A stretch of DNA of 64,000 nt from Marinosulfonomonas sp. (GCA_026984915.1 JALSRG010000007.1:26887-90886), one strand, 5' to 3'; counted from the stretch's first letter, positions 44,389-54,331 are shown. The notes: generated by a model not told the origin, from the letters alone. Program-made: numbers and translations.

Positions 44389-46317
44389 ATGAGTCCCAGA
44401 CCTGAAACACCACTGCTGGATCGGATTAAGACGCCGACCGACATGAAGGCGCTGAGTGACCGTGAACTGCGTCAGTTGGCCGACGAGTTGCGCAGTGAGA
44501 CGATCTCTGCCGTTTCAGAGACCGGCGGACATCTGGGGGCCGGGCTGGGTGTGGTCGAACTGACCGTGGCGTTACACGCTGTTTTTGACACCCCGCGCGA
44601 CCGGCTGATCTGGGATGTAAGCCACCAGAGTTACCCGCATAAAATCCTGACCGGACGCCGGGACCGCATACGCAGCCTGCGCCAAAAGGGCGGTTTGAGC
44701 GGATTTACCAAACGTAGCGAAAGCCCGTATGACCCGTTTGGCGCGGCGCATAGCTCGACCTCGATCAGTGCGGCACTCGGGTTTGCCGTGGCGCGGGATC
44801 TGGGGGGGGCGGTGGACCCGCCGCTGGGTGACGCGATTGCCGTCATCGGTGATGGGGCGATGAGTGCCGGCATGGCCTATGAAGCAATGAACAACGCGGG
44901 GCATCTGAAAAAGCGGCTGTTTGTCATACTGAATGACAACGAAATGTCGATTGCACCGCCGGTCGGGGCGATGTCTTCTTATCTGTCGCGGCTGTATGCC
45001 GGCGAGCCGTTTCAGGAACTGAAAGCTGCGGCAAAAGGCGCTGTCAGCCTGCTGCCCGGCCCATTTCAGGAAGGCGCCAAACGGGCCAAGGAAATGCTGA
45101 AGGGCATGGCGCTGGGCGGTACTTTGTTCGAGGAACTGGGCTTTTCCTATGTCGGGCCGATTGACGGGCACGATCTTGATCAGTTGTTGCCGCTGTTGCG
45201 CACGGTGCATGAGCGCGCCACCGGCCCGATGCTGATCCATGTGCTTACGAAAAAGGGCAAGGGCTATGCCCCGGCCGAAGCCGCGCGCGACAAAGGCCAC
45301 GGGGTTAGCGCATTTAACATATTGACCGGCAAGCAGAAAAAATCTCCGAGCAATGCGCCGAGCTATACAAGCGTCTTTGCAGAGAGGCTGATCCGGGAAG
45401 CCGAAGCCGACGACAAGATCGTCGCGGTGACGGCGGCGATGCCGGATGGAACAGGGCTTGGCCTGTTTGCCGAACGGTTTCCGGCGCGCTGTTTTGACGT
45501 GGGAATTGCCGAGCAACACGCTGTCACCTTCAGTGCGGCCCTTGCCGCCGGGGGGATGAAACCCTTTTGCACGATCTACAGCACATTCCTGCAACGCGGC
45601 TATGATCAGGTGGTGCATGATGTTGCAATACAGCGTTTGCCCGTGCGGTTCGCCATTGATCGCGCCGGGCTTGTGGGGGCCGATGGCGCAACCCATGCCG
45701 GCGCCTTTGATATTGCCTTTCTGGCCAATCTTCCGGGTTTTGTCGTGATGGCGGCAGCAGATGAAGCGGAACTGGCACATATGGTTGCCACGGCGGCAGC
45801 GATCAATGACCGCCCCAGTGCCTTTCGTTATCCGCGTGGCGAGGGCGTGGGGCTGGAATTGCCTGAACGCGCAATGCCGCTGGAAATCGGTCGTGGCAGA
45901 ATGGTTCAGGAGGGTGCGCGGGTGGCCTTTCTTTCCTTTGGAACCCGCCTTGCCGAAGTTCTCAAGGCCAGTGAGCGACTGACCGCACGCGGCATCACGC
46001 CAACCATTGCCGACGCGCGCTTTGCAAAACCCCTGGATCGTGATCTGATCCTGCGGCTTGCCCGCGACCATGAGGCGCTGATCACGGTGGAAGAAGGCGC
46101 TGTTGGCGGCTTTGGCAGCCATGTCGCACAGCTTTTGGCCGAAGAAGCTGTTTTCGATCAAGGCCTGAAATTCCGCATGATGACCCTGCCGGATATATTC
46201 ATTGATCAGGCCAGCCAGACAGACATGTACGCCGTAGCCGGGTTGAATGCCGCCGATATCGAAGCGCGCGCCCTGGAAGCGCTGGGAATAGCCGACCTTT
46301 CCAGCCGACGCGCCTAG
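44389..46317 (+). CDS. dxs: 1-deoxy-D-xylulose-5-phosphate synthase
   Basis: A thiamine-diphosphate enzyme joining pyruvate and glyceraldehyde 3-phosphate, the entry step of the MEP isoprenoid pathway. It has 642 residues. Motifs: [16 protein letters not shown], the TPP site [18 protein letters not shown]...NDN, the catalytic-region [17 protein letters not shown], and the [18 protein letters not shown] loop. It requires TPP, whose uptake genes are at 5.4-8.8 kb. Its TAG stop shares two bases with the stop codon of the convergent Trm112 gene (CTAG). Confidence 0.97.
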   Translation: MSPRPETPLLDRIKTPTDMKALSDRELRQLADELRSETISAVSETGGHLGAGLGVVELTVALHAVFDTPRDRLIWDVSHQSYPHKILTGRRDRIRSLRQKGGLSGFTKRSESPYDPFGAAHSSTSISAALGFAVARDLGGAVDPPLGDAIAVIGDGAMSAGMAYEAMNNAGHLKKRLFVILNDNEMSIAPPVGAMSSYLSRLYAGEPFQELKAAAKGAVSLLPGPFQEGAKRAKEMLKGMALGGTLFEELGFSYVGPIDGHDLDQLLPLLRTVHERATGPMLIHVLTKKGKGYAPAEAARDKGHGVSAFNILTGKQKKSPSNAPSYTSVFAERLIREAEADDKIVAVTAAMPDGTGLGLFAERFPARCFDVGIAEQHAVTFSAALAAGGMKPFCTIYSTFLQRGYDQVVHDVAIQRLPVRFAIDRAGLVGADGATHAGAFDIAFLANLPGFVVMAAADEAELAHMVATAAAINDRPSAFRYPRGEGVGLELPERAMPLEIGRGRMVQEGARVAFLSFGTRLAEVLKASERLTARGITPTIADARFAKPLDRDLILRLARDHEALITVEEGAVGGFGSHVAQLLAEEAVFDQGLKFRMMTLPDIFIDQASQTDMYAVAGLNAADIEARALEALGIADLSSRRA

Positions 46318-46496
46318 TCCAGTTGACGCGCCTCATCCACCAGCATTACCGGTATGCCGTTGCGAATGGGAAAAGCCAGATGCGCCGCTTTTGAAATGAG
46401 TTCCTGTTTTTCGGAATCGTAATGCAGAACCGCATGGGTCACCGGGCAGACCAGTGCTTCCAGCATCCGGCGGTCAAACGTGCTTTCACGTGTCAT
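46314..46496 (-). CDS. Trm112-family protein
   Basis: A 60-residue single-domain zinc-ribbon-like protein. The family pattern [16 protein letters not shown]...[26 protein letters not shown] is clear, although the second zinc Cys pair is reduced to one cysteine, as in many bacterial members. Eukaryotic and archaeal Trm112 activates methyltransferases; the bacterial role is unclear. It overlaps the upstream LON-domain gene (ATGA). Confidence 0.88.
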   Translation of the reverse strand: MTRESTFDRRMLEALVCPVTHAVLHYDSEKQELISKAAHLAFPIRNGIPVMLVDEARQLD

Positions 46497-47140
46497 TGCA
46501 TGACCTCATCATCATTGCCGCTGCGCAGGGCAAAATCCATCAGGGTTTCCAATGTCTCGCGTCTTTCGGTCAGAGTTCTGGCCTCAAGCAGGGCCTGTTT
46601 GTCTTTTGGATCAAACGGGCTGAGCATTGATAGTGAGTTGATCAGGAGCTCTTCCTCTGCGTCACGCATGCTGTCCCAATCAGCATCCAGCCCCTCAAAT
46701 TCGAAATAGCGATGCAGCAACGACAGAAATGATGCTCGGTCAAAGGCAGGATCCTTCTCTATTCCACCCAGATCGCCCTCAAACTCGCTCCAGTCGGCAT
46801 CGGCACGAAGATAGGGGGTAAAGCTTGAAATCTGGCCTTTTATGCGAAACCGCGAAATACCCTTGAGCGTGATCATATAACGACCATCATCGGTTTCGGA
46901 AAAAGACATGATGCGGCCGGCACAGCCGATCGCATGCAGTTGCGGCTCCGTGCCTTCAGATGATGGCTCTTGTGGTTGAATCATGCCGATCAACCGATGG
47001 TTTGTTTTCAACGCGTCATCCAGCATAGTCAGATAACGCGGTTCAAATATATGCAGTGGCAAGCGCCCGCGCGGCAACAATACCGCGCCGGGCAAAGCAA
47101 ACAGCGGAATGGTATCCGGAAGGTCAGCTGGCGAAAACAT
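46493..47140 (-). CDS. LON substrate-binding-domain protein
   Basis: 215 residues consisting only of the N-terminal substrate-binding (PUA-like) domain of Lon, without ATPase or protease. Motifs are [29 protein letters not shown] and [30 protein letters not shown]. Its role is unknown, perhaps protein quality control. It forms a three-gene run with the thioredoxin-TPR gene upstream and Trm112 downstream, an arrangement I associate with alphaproteobacteria. Confidence 0.9.
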   Translation of the reverse strand: MFSPADLPDTIPLFALPGAVLLPRGRLPLHIFEPRYLTMLDDALKTNHRLIGMIQPQEPSSEGTEPQLHAIGCAGRIMSFSETDDGRYMITLKGISRFRIKGQISSFTPYLRADADWSEFEGDLGGIEKDPAFDRASFLSLLHRYFEFEGLDADWDSMRDAEEELLINSLSMLSPFDPKDKQALLEARTLTERRETLETLMDFALRSGNDDEVMQ

Positions 47141-47166
47141 GCAGCAACCCTAGCGCGAATTCTTCC

Positions 47167-48057
47167 TTACGCATAGATCAATGATGTCAGTTTCCGGCGG
47201 CCGTTCAGCGCAATCGGATCATCCGGCTTCAGCGCATCGAAAATTGTCATCAACTGGTCTTTTGCCGCGCCGTCGTTCCAATCGCGATCGCGCCGGAAAA
47301 TCTCCAGTAGCTCGTCAACGGCAGCTTGCTTTTCGTCAGCCGCCAAGAGCGCCTTTGCCAGATCGAACCGTGCCTGCAGATCATCCGGGTTCTTTTCAAC
47401 GGCGGCACGCAACTCATCCAGCGGGCCTGCCTCGGCTGCCTGTTTGGCCAGCTTGATCTGCGCGCTGGCCGCTTCCAGCTCGGCCGAGTCGGCCATCTCT
47501 TTGGGGGCGGCTTTCAGCAGTGATTCGGCCTGTTCGATATTGCCGGTGGCCAGATTGGCACGCACAAGCCCGCCATAGGCGGCAGCATTGTCCGGCGCCT
47601 CTTCAAGAATGGCAGCAAAGGTTTGGGCCGCATCTGCCGCAGCACCTTCCGCCAGCATTTCCTCGGCGGCCTCCACAGCGGCATCAAGCCCGCCGTCATC
47701 ACCGGTGATCTTTTCGATGAATTCCCTGATCTGCGAGGGTGGCAAAGCCCCCTGAAAGCCATCCACCGGTTTGCCATCGGCAAAGGCATAGACCGTCGGG
47801 ATGGACTGGATACGCAATTGCGCCGCGATCTGCTGATTTTCGTCGATATTGATCTTGACCATCCTGACCTTGCCGCCGGCTTTCTTCACCTCGGCCTCAA
47901 GCGCCGGCCCGAGGGTGCGGCAGGGACCGCACCACGGCGCCCAGAAATCAACTATGACCGGTACGTTCTTGCTGGCCTCGATCACGTCCTCAACGAAATG
48001 TGCTTCGTCCGATTCCTTGACCAGATCGACACTGGCCGCATTTTCATTTTCCAACAT
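47167..48057 (-). CDS. Thioredoxin with TPR-like C-terminus (CnoX/YbbN-type)
   Basis: 296 residues. Residues ~10-120 form a thioredoxin domain with a canonical W-C43-G-P-C46 site; E. coli CnoX (YbbN) has lost one cysteine. The remaining ~170 residues are tetratricopeptide-like helices. Family members act as holdases that hand clients to GroEL/DnaK, and this one should also have redox activity. It lies upstream of the LON-domain and Trm112 genes and 63 bases after xthA. Confidence 0.88.
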   Translation of the reverse strand: MLENENAASVDLVKESDEAHFVEDVIEASKNVPVIVDFWAPWCGPCRTLGPALEAEVKKAGGKVRMVKINIDENQQIAAQLRIQSIPTVYAFADGKPVDGFQGALPPSQIREFIEKITGDDGGLDAAVEAAEEMLAEGAAADAAQTFAAILEEAPDNAAAYGGLVRANLATGNIEQAESLLKAAPKEMADSAELEAASAQIKLAKQAAEAGPLDELRAAVEKNPDDLQARFDLAKALLAADEKQAAVDELLEIFRRDRDWNDGAAKDQLMTIFDALKPDDPIALNGRRKLTSLIYA

Positions 48058-48120
48058 TTTTGTGCCCCGTTTGAATTTGGTTAGACCCTATATGTGCCTG
48101 TTTTGCGAAAAACCCAAGGG

Positions 48121-48909
48121 TCAGAGATCAAATGTTGCAAAAACCGGGGCGTGATCGCTGGGTTTTTCCCAACCGCGCACTTGGCGAAGGATGCGGCTGT
48201 TGTGCGCGGCAGACGCAATATCGGGTGTGGCCCAGATGTGATCGAGCCGGCGGCCCTTGTCGGCAGCATCCCAGTCGCGGGCGCGGTAGCTCCACCAACT
48301 GTAAAGGCGCCCCTCGGGGATGTCGGCGCGGGTGACATCATGCCATTTGCCCGCGTCTTGCACCTCGGCCAGATGCGCCACCTCTATCGGGGTGTGGCTG
48401 ACAATTTTCAACAGGGATTTATGGTTCCAGACATCATCTTCTCGCGGGGCGATGTTCAGATCGCCGACAAGGATCGAGCGTTCCGGCGCATTGGCGTGGA
48501 AATCGTCGCGCATATCGGTCAGGTAATCCAGCTTCTGGCCGAATTTCTCGTTCACCTCGCGGTCGGGTTTATCGCCGCCTGCGGGCACATAATGGTTGTG
48601 GATGGTCACGCCGTTTTCCAGCCGCGCCGCCACATGCCGCGCATGGCCAAGGTTGGCGAAATCATGTTGCCCCGCGTCCACAATGGGCAGCCGCGACAGG
48701 ATCATCACGCCGTTATACCCCTTTTGCCCGCTAGCCACCATGTAGGTATAGCCCAGCGCGGCAAACCCTTCAGTCGGGATTTTATCAACGGGGCTTTTGC
48801 ATTCCTGCAGACACAGGATATCCGGGGCTTCTTCGCGCAGCAGTTTCAGCACCAGAGGTTCGCGCAGGCGAACAGAGTTGATGTTCCAGGTTGCGATGGT
48901 GAATGGCAT
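48121..48909 (-). CDS. xthA: Exodeoxyribonuclease III
   Basis: A magnesium-dependent AP endonuclease / 3'-5' exonuclease for base-excision repair. It has 262 residues with the motifs ATWNINSVRLR (Asn ligand), LCLQECK (Glu), GDLNIAPREDDVWN (Asp/Asn) and the C-terminal RRLDHIWAT plus SDHAPV catalytic His. It is complete. A 13-base palindrome (CTGATC-G-GATCAG) lies about 22 bases before the ATG. Confidence 0.95.
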   Translation of the reverse strand: MPFTIATWNINSVRLREPLVLKLLREEAPDILCLQECKSPVDKIPTEGFAALGYTYMVASGQKGYNGVMILSRLPIVDAGQHDFANLGHARHVAARLENGVTIHNHYVPAGGDKPDREVNEKFGQKLDYLTDMRDDFHANAPERSILVGDLNIAPREDDVWNHKSLLKIVSHTPIEVAHLAEVQDAGKWHDVTRADIPEGRLYSWWSYRARDWDAADKGRRLDHIWATPDIASAAHNSRILRQVRGWEKPSDHAPVFATFDL

Positions 48910-49051
48910 GATCTGCTCGCTTTTAGGGTATCTGATCGGATCAGGTTAAGCAAAGCGGGCTGAGACCTCAACCAACCGGTTTCTTTTCTTTTGCGAGACC
49001 GCGGGCAAAAGCAAGGACGCAAACCCATAAACCACACGCCATCAACGCGCC

Positions 49052-49079
49052 AAAAAAAGGCCCGGCACAAGGCCGGGCC
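49052..49079 (-). terminator. Rho-independent terminator after cenR
   Basis: Read on the minus strand, an 8-bp GC-only stem (GGCCCGGC / GCCGGGCC) with a 5-base loop is followed by seven T. It is 50 bases after the cenR stop. Confidence 0.88.
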
Positions 49080-49128
49080 AGTCCAACAGGGAGGATCGCG
49101 TCATAACCCCAACGCGCGAGGGAACTCG

Positions 49129-49815
49129 CTATAACACCAATCTATAGCCACCTGATTCGGTCACAAGAAGGCGGGCATTTGACGGTTCTGGTTCTATTTT
49201 TTGACGAAGGCGGTAAATATGCGTCTCTAAAGTGTGGGTTGTCACGCCCGCATTATAGCCCCAGACCTCGTGCAGCAGCACATCGCGTGGCACCACGCTT
49301 TCGGGCGCGCGATAAAGGAACTTCAGGATGTTTGTTTCCTTCTCGGTCAGACGAATTTTCTTTTCATCCTCGGTAATTAGCATCTTCATCGCCGGTTTGA
49401 ACGTATAGGGCCCAAGCTGGAAAACCGCATCTTCCGACTGTTCGTGCTGACGCAGTTGCGCCCGAATGCGGGCCAGCAGAACCGGGAATTTGAAGGGTTT
49501 GGTGACATAGTCATTTGCCCCGGCATCCAGGCCGAGAATTGTGTCAGCATCCGAATCATGGCCTGTCAGCATCAGAACCGGGCATTTTACGCCTTGTTTG
49601 CGCATCAAGCGGCACAGTTCGCGCCCGTCAGTGTCGGGCAGGCCAACATCAAGGATCACCAGATCATAAATACCGGCTTTGGCTTTCTCCATCGCACCAG
49701 AGCCGCTGCCCGCCTCGAAAACATCGAAATCCTCGGTCATGATCAGCTGCTCGCTCAGGGCTTCGCGCAGGTCGTCATCATCATCGACCAATAGTATCTT
49801 TTTCACGCTGCTCAT
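49129..49815 (-). CDS. cenR: CenR-like OmpR-family response regulator
   Basis: 228 residues. The receiver starts MSSVKKILLVDDDDDLREALSEQL with phospho-acceptor Asp56 in VILDVGLPD. It is followed by GLDAGANDYVTKPFKFPVLLARIRAQLRQHEQSEDA and a C-terminal winged helix ending VTESGGYRLVL. These blocks closely follow CenR, the cell-envelope regulator of Caulobacter that is essential there and also occurs in Rhodobacter. The partner kinase is not adjacent. The start has AAGGAGCAAG upstream; the 36-codon extension is unsupported. Confidence 0.85.
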   Translation of the reverse strand: MSSVKKILLVDDDDDLREALSEQLIMTEDFDVFEAGSGSGAMEKAKAGIYDLVILDVGLPDTDGRELCRLMRKQGVKCPVLMLTGHDSDADTILGLDAGANDYVTKPFKFPVLLARIRAQLRQHEQSEDAVFQLGPYTFKPAMKMLITEDEKKIRLTEKETNILKFLYRAPESVVPRDVLLHEVWGYNAGVTTHTLETHIYRLRQKIEPEPSNARLLVTESGGYRLVL

Positions 49816-49974
49816 CTGCTTGCTCCTTGATTGCCCCCCGAACTTGTGTGCAATTTCAGGCTGCGGCAACCCCTGCTGCCAATTCCTCACGCAGCTGTGT
49901 GAAAAGTTGGGCTTATGTTTCATCTTCCTTCATAAACCGCTACATGAAAAAGGCAGATTGAAACACGAGGCCGT

Positions 49975-51066
49975 ATGAATTTTCGCCCGACACCCGCCGA
50001 ATTACTGGCCCGCGCCCGCGCTGATCTGCGCATGGGTGTGCCTGTTGTGCTGGTTGATCACAGTGGTTCCACGCTGGTTTTACCGGTGGAAACGCTGTCT
50101 GATGACCGGCTGAACAGCCTGCGCAAGATCGGCGGGGTGCCGGTGCTGATCATTACCGGGCGGCGGGCCGAAACCCTGAAAGCCCGGGCCTATGATGGTG
50201 ATGTTGCACGTATCCCGCTGCCTGACAGCGCTGATCTGGCCTGGGTACAGGCGGTGGCCGATCCGGCAGATGATTTACGACTGCCGATGAAAGGCCCGCT
50301 GAAAACCCTGCGCGACGGCAATGCGGGGCTGGCACGTCTGGCCAGCATGATCATGAAAAGTGCACGCTTGCTGCCGGCCGCACTGCTGCTGGAACTGCCC
50401 GAGGGCAGAGCATTTGCCGCGCAAAACGGCCTGACCCTGCTTGATACCACCGAAATCCGCGCAGAGATGGCCCAGGCCAGCCCGTTGCGCGAGATTGTGA
50501 GTGCACATGTCCCCCTGTCGGTTTCTGAGGGTACCCGTTTGCATGTGTTTCGCCCCGACGATGGCGGCGAAGAGCATTACGCCGTGGAAATAGGCCGGCC
50601 AGCCCGTGACAAACCGGTGCTGACGCGCCTGCATTCGGCCTGTTTTACCGGTGATCTTCTGGGATCCCTGAAATGCGATTGCGGACCGCAGTTACGCGCA
50701 GCGCTTGCCCGCATGGGCAAGGAAGGCGCCGGTGTACTGCTATACCTCAATCAGGAAGGGCGCGGCATCGGGCTGGCCAACAAGATGCGCGCCTACAGCC
50801 TGCAGGATCAGGGGTTTGATACGGTCGAGGCCAATCACCGGCTGGGCTTTGAGGATGACGAACGTGATTTCCTGATCGGGGCGCATATCCTCAAGAGCAT
50901 GGGCTTCAACAGCGTGCGCCTGCTGACAAACAATCCCCGCAAGGTGGATATGATGGCACATGCGGGGATCAAGGTGGCCGAGCGGGTGCCGTTACAGGTG
51001 GGGCGCACCGCGCATAATGACGCCTATCTGAAAACCAAAGCCAATAAATCGGGGCATCTGTTGTGA
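49975..51066 (+). CDS. ribA: GTP cyclohydrolase II (with degenerate N-terminal domain)
   Basis: The first committed step of riboflavin synthesis. It has 363 residues. The C-terminal ~200 residues are GTP cyclohydrolase [23 protein letters not shown] with three zinc cysteines, [22 protein letters not shown] with the catalytic region, and [12 protein letters not shown]. The first ~150 residues lack the DHBP synthase active-site motifs and are presumably a diverged RibB-like domain. The stop overlaps the next gene's GTG. Confidence 0.92.
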   Translation: MNFRPTPAELLARARADLRMGVPVVLVDHSGSTLVLPVETLSDDRLNSLRKIGGVPVLIITGRRAETLKARAYDGDVARIPLPDSADLAWVQAVADPADDLRLPMKGPLKTLRDGNAGLARLASMIMKSARLLPAALLLELPEGRAFAAQNGLTLLDTTEIRAEMAQASPLREIVSAHVPLSVSEGTRLHVFRPDDGGEEHYAVEIGRPARDKPVLTRLHSACFTGDLLGSLKCDCGPQLRAALARMGKEGAGVLLYLNQEGRGIGLANKMRAYSLQDQGFDTVEANHRLGFEDDERDFLIGAHILKSMGFNSVRLLTNNPRKVDMMAHAGIKVAERVPLQVGRTAHNDAYLKTKANKSGHLL

Positions 51067-51575
51067 CTGCGCAGGATATGCTGCTCACCCCAAAGGGCCT
51101 GCGTTTCATGAACCGTCTGATCCCCTGTGCGGTTGGGCGCGGCGGGGTGCGCAGCCTCAAGCGCGAGGGCGATGGCGCCACCCCGGCAGGCAGGCACCAT
51201 ATTGCCGGTCTGCTCTACCGCCCGGATCGCATGCCCCGCCCCGCCCCTTGGGCGCAGCCGATTGGCCTGCGGGATTTATGGTGTGATGATGTCGCATCGG
51301 TTGCCTATAATCAACCGGTACGCGCGCCATTTGCGCCCAGCCATGAACATCTGCGCCGGCCAGATCCCCTGTATGACGTGGTTCTGCTGACGGATTATAA
51401 CTGGCCCGAGGCAGAGCCGGGCCGGGGCAGCGCGATCTTTCTGCATGTCTGGCGCAAACCGCGCCACCCAACCGAGGGCTGCATAGCCTTTGCCCGCAAG
51501 GATTTGCTGTGGCTTGTCAGACGCATCGGGCCAGGGGCCCGGCTGATTGTCCCGCCCCTGTCTTTGTTCTGTTAA
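51063..51575 (+). CDS. L,D-transpeptidase (YkuD) family protein
   Basis: 170 residues starting at a GTG that overlaps the ribA stop. The YkuD catalytic block is visible as [30 protein letters not shown], with the His and the nucleophilic Cys in the H-x(n)-T-E-G-C order. N-terminal [20 protein letters not shown] matches the family. There is no signal peptide, unlike cell-wall cross-linking L,D-transpeptidases, so either export is unusual or the enzyme works elsewhere. Confidence 0.87.
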   Translation: MTAQDMLLTPKGLRFMNRLIPCAVGRGGVRSLKREGDGATPAGRHHIAGLLYRPDRMPRPAPWAQPIGLRDLWCDDVASVAYNQPVRAPFAPSHEHLRRPDPLYDVVLLTDYNWPEAEPGRGSAIFLHVWRKPRHPTEGCIAFARKDLLWLVRRIGPGARLIVPPLSLFC

Positions 51576-51608
51576 TATCCCCGCCGGAGGCGCCGTTTCT
51601 GGGCCGCC

Positions 51609-52262
51609 TCAGCCGTAATCGCGCGCGCCAAAGATGGCAGAACCGACCCGCACATAGGTTGCCCCCTGGGCGATGGCGCGTTCAAAATCGCTGCTCATAC
51701 CCATGGACAGGTCCTTCAGCCCGTTTCGCTCGGCAATCTTGCGCAAAAGCGCGAAATGCAGACTGGGTTCTTCGTCAACCGGCGGAATGCACATCAGCCC
51801 GACCAAAGGCAGATCAAGCGCACGAACCTCTTTTATGAAGGCATCGGCATCCTTTGGCAGAACGCCGGCTTTTTGCGGTTCTTCGCCGGTGTTGACCTCG
51901 ACAAACAGTTCTGGGCAATGGCCCAGTTCCTGCGCCAGTCGCGCCAGCGTGCGGCCCAGTTTGGGCCGGTCAACCGTGTGGATGGCATCAAACAGCCCCA
52001 TTGCCTGCCGCGCCTTGTTGGTTTGCAGCGGGCCGATCAGGTGCAGTTCCACACCATCGTATTGCGCACGGAAAGCCGGCCATTTGCCAGCCGCCTCCTG
52101 TACCCGGTTTTCGCCAAACAGCCGGTGGCCCTGCTTTAACACATCCTCAACCCGCGCATTCGGCTGCACCTTGGATACGGCAATGAGGCGGGTTGATCCG
52201 GGTTTGCGCCCGACGCGTTTTTCCTCGGCAAGGATTCGCTGCTGAATTTCAGAAAGTGACAT
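51609..52262 (-). CDS. PLP homeostasis protein (YggS/PLPBP family)
   Basis: 217 residues, a cytosolic alanine-racemase-like TIM barrel that binds PLP without known catalysis and buffers vitamin B6. Motifs: TRLIAVSKVQ with the PLP lysine, FGENRVQEA, LHLIGPLQTNK, VEVNTGEEPQKAG, and the C-terminal LSMGMSSDFERAIAQGATYVRVGSAIFG phosphate-binding loop. The start ATG matches the family; an upstream extension is discarded. Confidence 0.93.
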   Translation of the reverse strand: MSLSEIQQRILAEEKRVGRKPGSTRLIAVSKVQPNARVEDVLKQGHRLFGENRVQEAAGKWPAFRAQYDGVELHLIGPLQTNKARQAMGLFDAIHTVDRPKLGRTLARLAQELGHCPELFVEVNTGEEPQKAGVLPKDADAFIKEVRALDLPLVGLMCIPPVDEEPSLHFALLRKIAERNGLKDLSMGMSSDFERAIAQGATYVRVGSAIFGARDYG

Positions 52263-52310
52263 TTGTAGCCCTGTGCAATTTGCTTGCAGCAGAAAAACAC
52301 CAAATCGGCG

Positions 52311-52343
52311 CAAAAGAAAAGAGCGGACCCGAAGGCCCGCTCT
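52311..52343 (-). terminator. Rho-independent terminator of the porin gene
   Basis: On the minus strand a 7-bp stem (AGAGCGG / CCGCTCT) with further inner pairing is followed by TTTTCTTTT. It lies just past the porin stop. Confidence 0.85.
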
Positions 52344-52370
52344 CTATTCTGTCAGGTTGTTCTTCTGAAT

Positions 52371-53390
52371 TTAGAAGGACAGACCCAGACCCAGCGAGAA
52401 CATATCGCGGTCTGAATTAGCAAGAGCAACGTTTGCTCCTGTATCGTCTTTTACTGTCGCCAAGCTGGCCGAACCCCATTCGCCATGGCTGTAACCAGCC
52501 ATTACGACGGCGCCACCGCCCAGATCGTAGTTGACGGCAAGAGCGTAACCTTTGTGATCGCTGTTGTTCGCTGTAGCACTATAGATGCCATAGTTTGCTG
52601 TAACAAGCAGAGGACCAGTGGTGTAGCCAAGACCGATACCAATGTGGTTGTCAATCGGGTCGCCCATAACCGCCTTACCGTCCATGTCGGTATAGTTCAG
52701 AATGGCGCGGAACCCATTGTCAAATTTGGCATCAACTGAAACACCAATCAGGCTGTTCGTGCCATCGTCCTGATAGCCAAGACCAAGACCCAGATTCGCA
52801 CCACCAAGAGCGGTGTTATATTTGACACCGACACCCCAAATGGTATCTGCTGCGGTGCTTGTGTCATTCAGTTCCGCAGACAAGGCGACACCAAAGTCAC
52901 CAAAGGTGTTGTCATAACGCAGAACCTGACCATCGTTGCCACCGTCCAAGCCGGAGTTGCCGTTGTAGCCGGCATGGGTGGTGTGTTCATCTGTAAGTGT
53001 TGTGCCCATGCCAACTTCTGACATGGCCCAGTCAAGCGCACCATCGGTATCGCCCATGGTAATGGAGCCAAAGGCACCTTTTACCCAAACGGCTTCTTTA
53101 CTGCCGTTTTCATTAATCCCATTGGAAACTTCATCCAAGTCGATCTTGGCGCCAAAAGTCAGGCCACCATCGGTTTCACCGGACAGGTGGAAAGAGACAT
53201 CCATATCGGAATGGAAACGGGTTTGACCGTCACCAATCAGTCCGCCGGCTGTGGCCCCATCACCATTGTTCAGCGCTGAGTAGTTTGAATTATGGACGCC
53301 GATTTCGGCGTAACCGGTCAGTTTGACTTCTGCAGATGCGATACCTGCGGAAGCAACCAGTGCGGTAGTTGCAAAGAGAACTTTTTTCAT
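52371..53390 (-). CDS. Outer-membrane porin
   Basis: 339 residues with a signal peptide (MKKVLFATTALVASAGIASA). The mature protein is Gly/Asp/Asn-rich with alternating beta strands and ends in LGLGLSF with a terminal phenylalanine, the outer-membrane assembly signal. It matches the Rhodobacter-type general porin family, trimeric 16-strand barrels (VKLTGYAEIGVHNS, FGAKIDLDEV, WVKGAFGSITMGDTDGALDWA). The gene has its own terminator, a leader hairpin and about 270 bases of upstream non-coding DNA, as expected for a strongly expressed, regulated gene. Confidence 0.92.
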   Translation of the reverse strand: MKKVLFATTALVASAGIASAEVKLTGYAEIGVHNSNYSALNNGDGATAGGLIGDGQTRFHSDMDVSFHLSGETDGGLTFGAKIDLDEVSNGINENGSKEAVWVKGAFGSITMGDTDGALDWAMSEVGMGTTLTDEHTTHAGYNGNSGLDGGNDGQVLRYDNTFGDFGVALSAELNDTSTAADTIWGVGVKYNTALGGANLGLGLGYQDDGTNSLIGVSVDAKFDNGFRAILNYTDMDGKAVMGDPIDNHIGIGLGYTTGPLLVTANYGIYSATANNSDHKGYALAVNYDLGGGAVVMAGYSHGEWGSASLATVKDDTGANVALANSDRDMFSLGLGLSF

Positions 53391-53423
53391 TTCGTTTTCC
53401 CTCGTGTGTTTCAAAAGGTGCAC

Positions 53424-53449
53424 CTCAATTCAGGGGAATCCGAATTGAG
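53424..53449 (-). promoter_or_regulatory. Hairpin in the porin leader
   Basis: A perfect 8-bp inverted repeat (CTCAATTC / GAATTGAG) with a 10-base loop is located 34-59 bases upstream of the porin ATG. It could stabilise the mRNA or act as an operator. The rest of the interval up to the DUF3576 gene holds no gene. Confidence 0.45.
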
Positions 53450-53659
53450 TATGTGTTTAACTCTCTCTTTCCCCGGTTTATTGCAAGCGCGGGGCGGCAT
53501 TTCCGGATAATGGAGTTATTCGTGGTGCAGCTATGTCACACATTTCCCGCCCCATTTCCGCCTGTTACCGGTTACTGCCTGTTTTTGCGGTCAAAATACC
53601 TTGCCCGCCTCACGGGCGTTGTTTACTAGGGATATAAATCAGGATCGGGGCTTTGTTAT

Positions 53660-54256
53660 ATGACTTTGGCAAATGGTATGACGCGCATTTTCACAAGAAC
53701 AGTTGCTGTTCTGTCGCTTGCCGCCCTTGCGGGCTGCGGTGGTGGTTTCAGTAAAGGTGGATTCAGCCGCGGTGGCGGCAGCGGATCGGGGTCGATCGGT
53801 TCGGCCGGCCTGAAAGGCGGCGGCGATGGACGCGACCCGGATCAGACCGTAGTCGAAGACCAGAATGCGCCTTTGGAGGCCAGAGCGCGCAAGGATGGGC
53901 GAGTCGCAAACCGAAAAACCCTGTTTTCGCTGTTTCAAGGGCAGGATAACCCCAATGTGACGGTAGAGGTTAACAAATACATCTGGAATGCCGCGCTGGA
54001 CGTGCTGAACTTTCTGCCAATTCAGGCGGCTGACCCGTTTTCCGGCGTGATTGTAACCGGCTATGGCAAACCTCCGGGTGGAGGACGGGCCTATCGTGCA
54101 ACGATCTATGTGCAGGATCCGGCGCTGGATGCGCGATCCCTGCATGTGGCGCTGCAATCGCGCTCGGGGCCGGTCAGCGCCGACACGGTGCGTGCGATCG
54201 AGGATGCGATTCTGACGCGCGCCCGACAACTCCGTATCCGGGACAGCAAGCTATAG
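53660..54256 (+). CDS. DUF3576 lipoprotein
   Basis: 198 residues with a lipoprotein signal (hydrophobic core, lipobox LAGC at about residue 26), then a Gly/Ser-rich linker and the DUF3576 domain (NKYIWNAALDVLNFLPIQAADPFSGVIVTGY...). Function unknown. It is restricted mainly to alphaproteobacteria and usually sits directly before leuS-lptE-holA, as here, which suggests an envelope role. A strong terminator separates it from leuS. Confidence 0.88.
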   Translation: MTLANGMTRIFTRTVAVLSLAALAGCGGGFSKGGFSRGGGSGSGSIGSAGLKGGGDGRDPDQTVVEDQNAPLEARARKDGRVANRKTLFSLFQGQDNPNVTVEVNKYIWNAALDVLNFLPIQAADPFSGVIVTGYGKPPGGGRAYRATIYVQDPALDARSLHVALQSRSGPVSADTVRAIEDAILTRARQLRIRDSKL

Positions 54257-54283
54257 ACCCCGGAGCAAACACGCACTAAGACC

Positions 54284-54312
54284 ACGCCGGGCCCATTGCC
54301 CGGCGTTTTTTA
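54284..54312 (+). terminator. Rho-independent terminator after the DUF3576 gene
   Basis: A perfect 9-bp stem (ACGCCGGGC / GCCCGGCGT) with a 5-base loop is followed by TTTTT. It is only 20 bases before the leuS ATG, so leuS needs read-through or a start site within the terminator region. Confidence 0.88.
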
Positions 54313-54331
54313 GACCAAGGACAGCAGAAAC

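Noticed and set aside
44572..46161. A 529-codon open frame antisense to dxs
   Set aside because: No family features, and dxs on the other strand is complete with all motifs.
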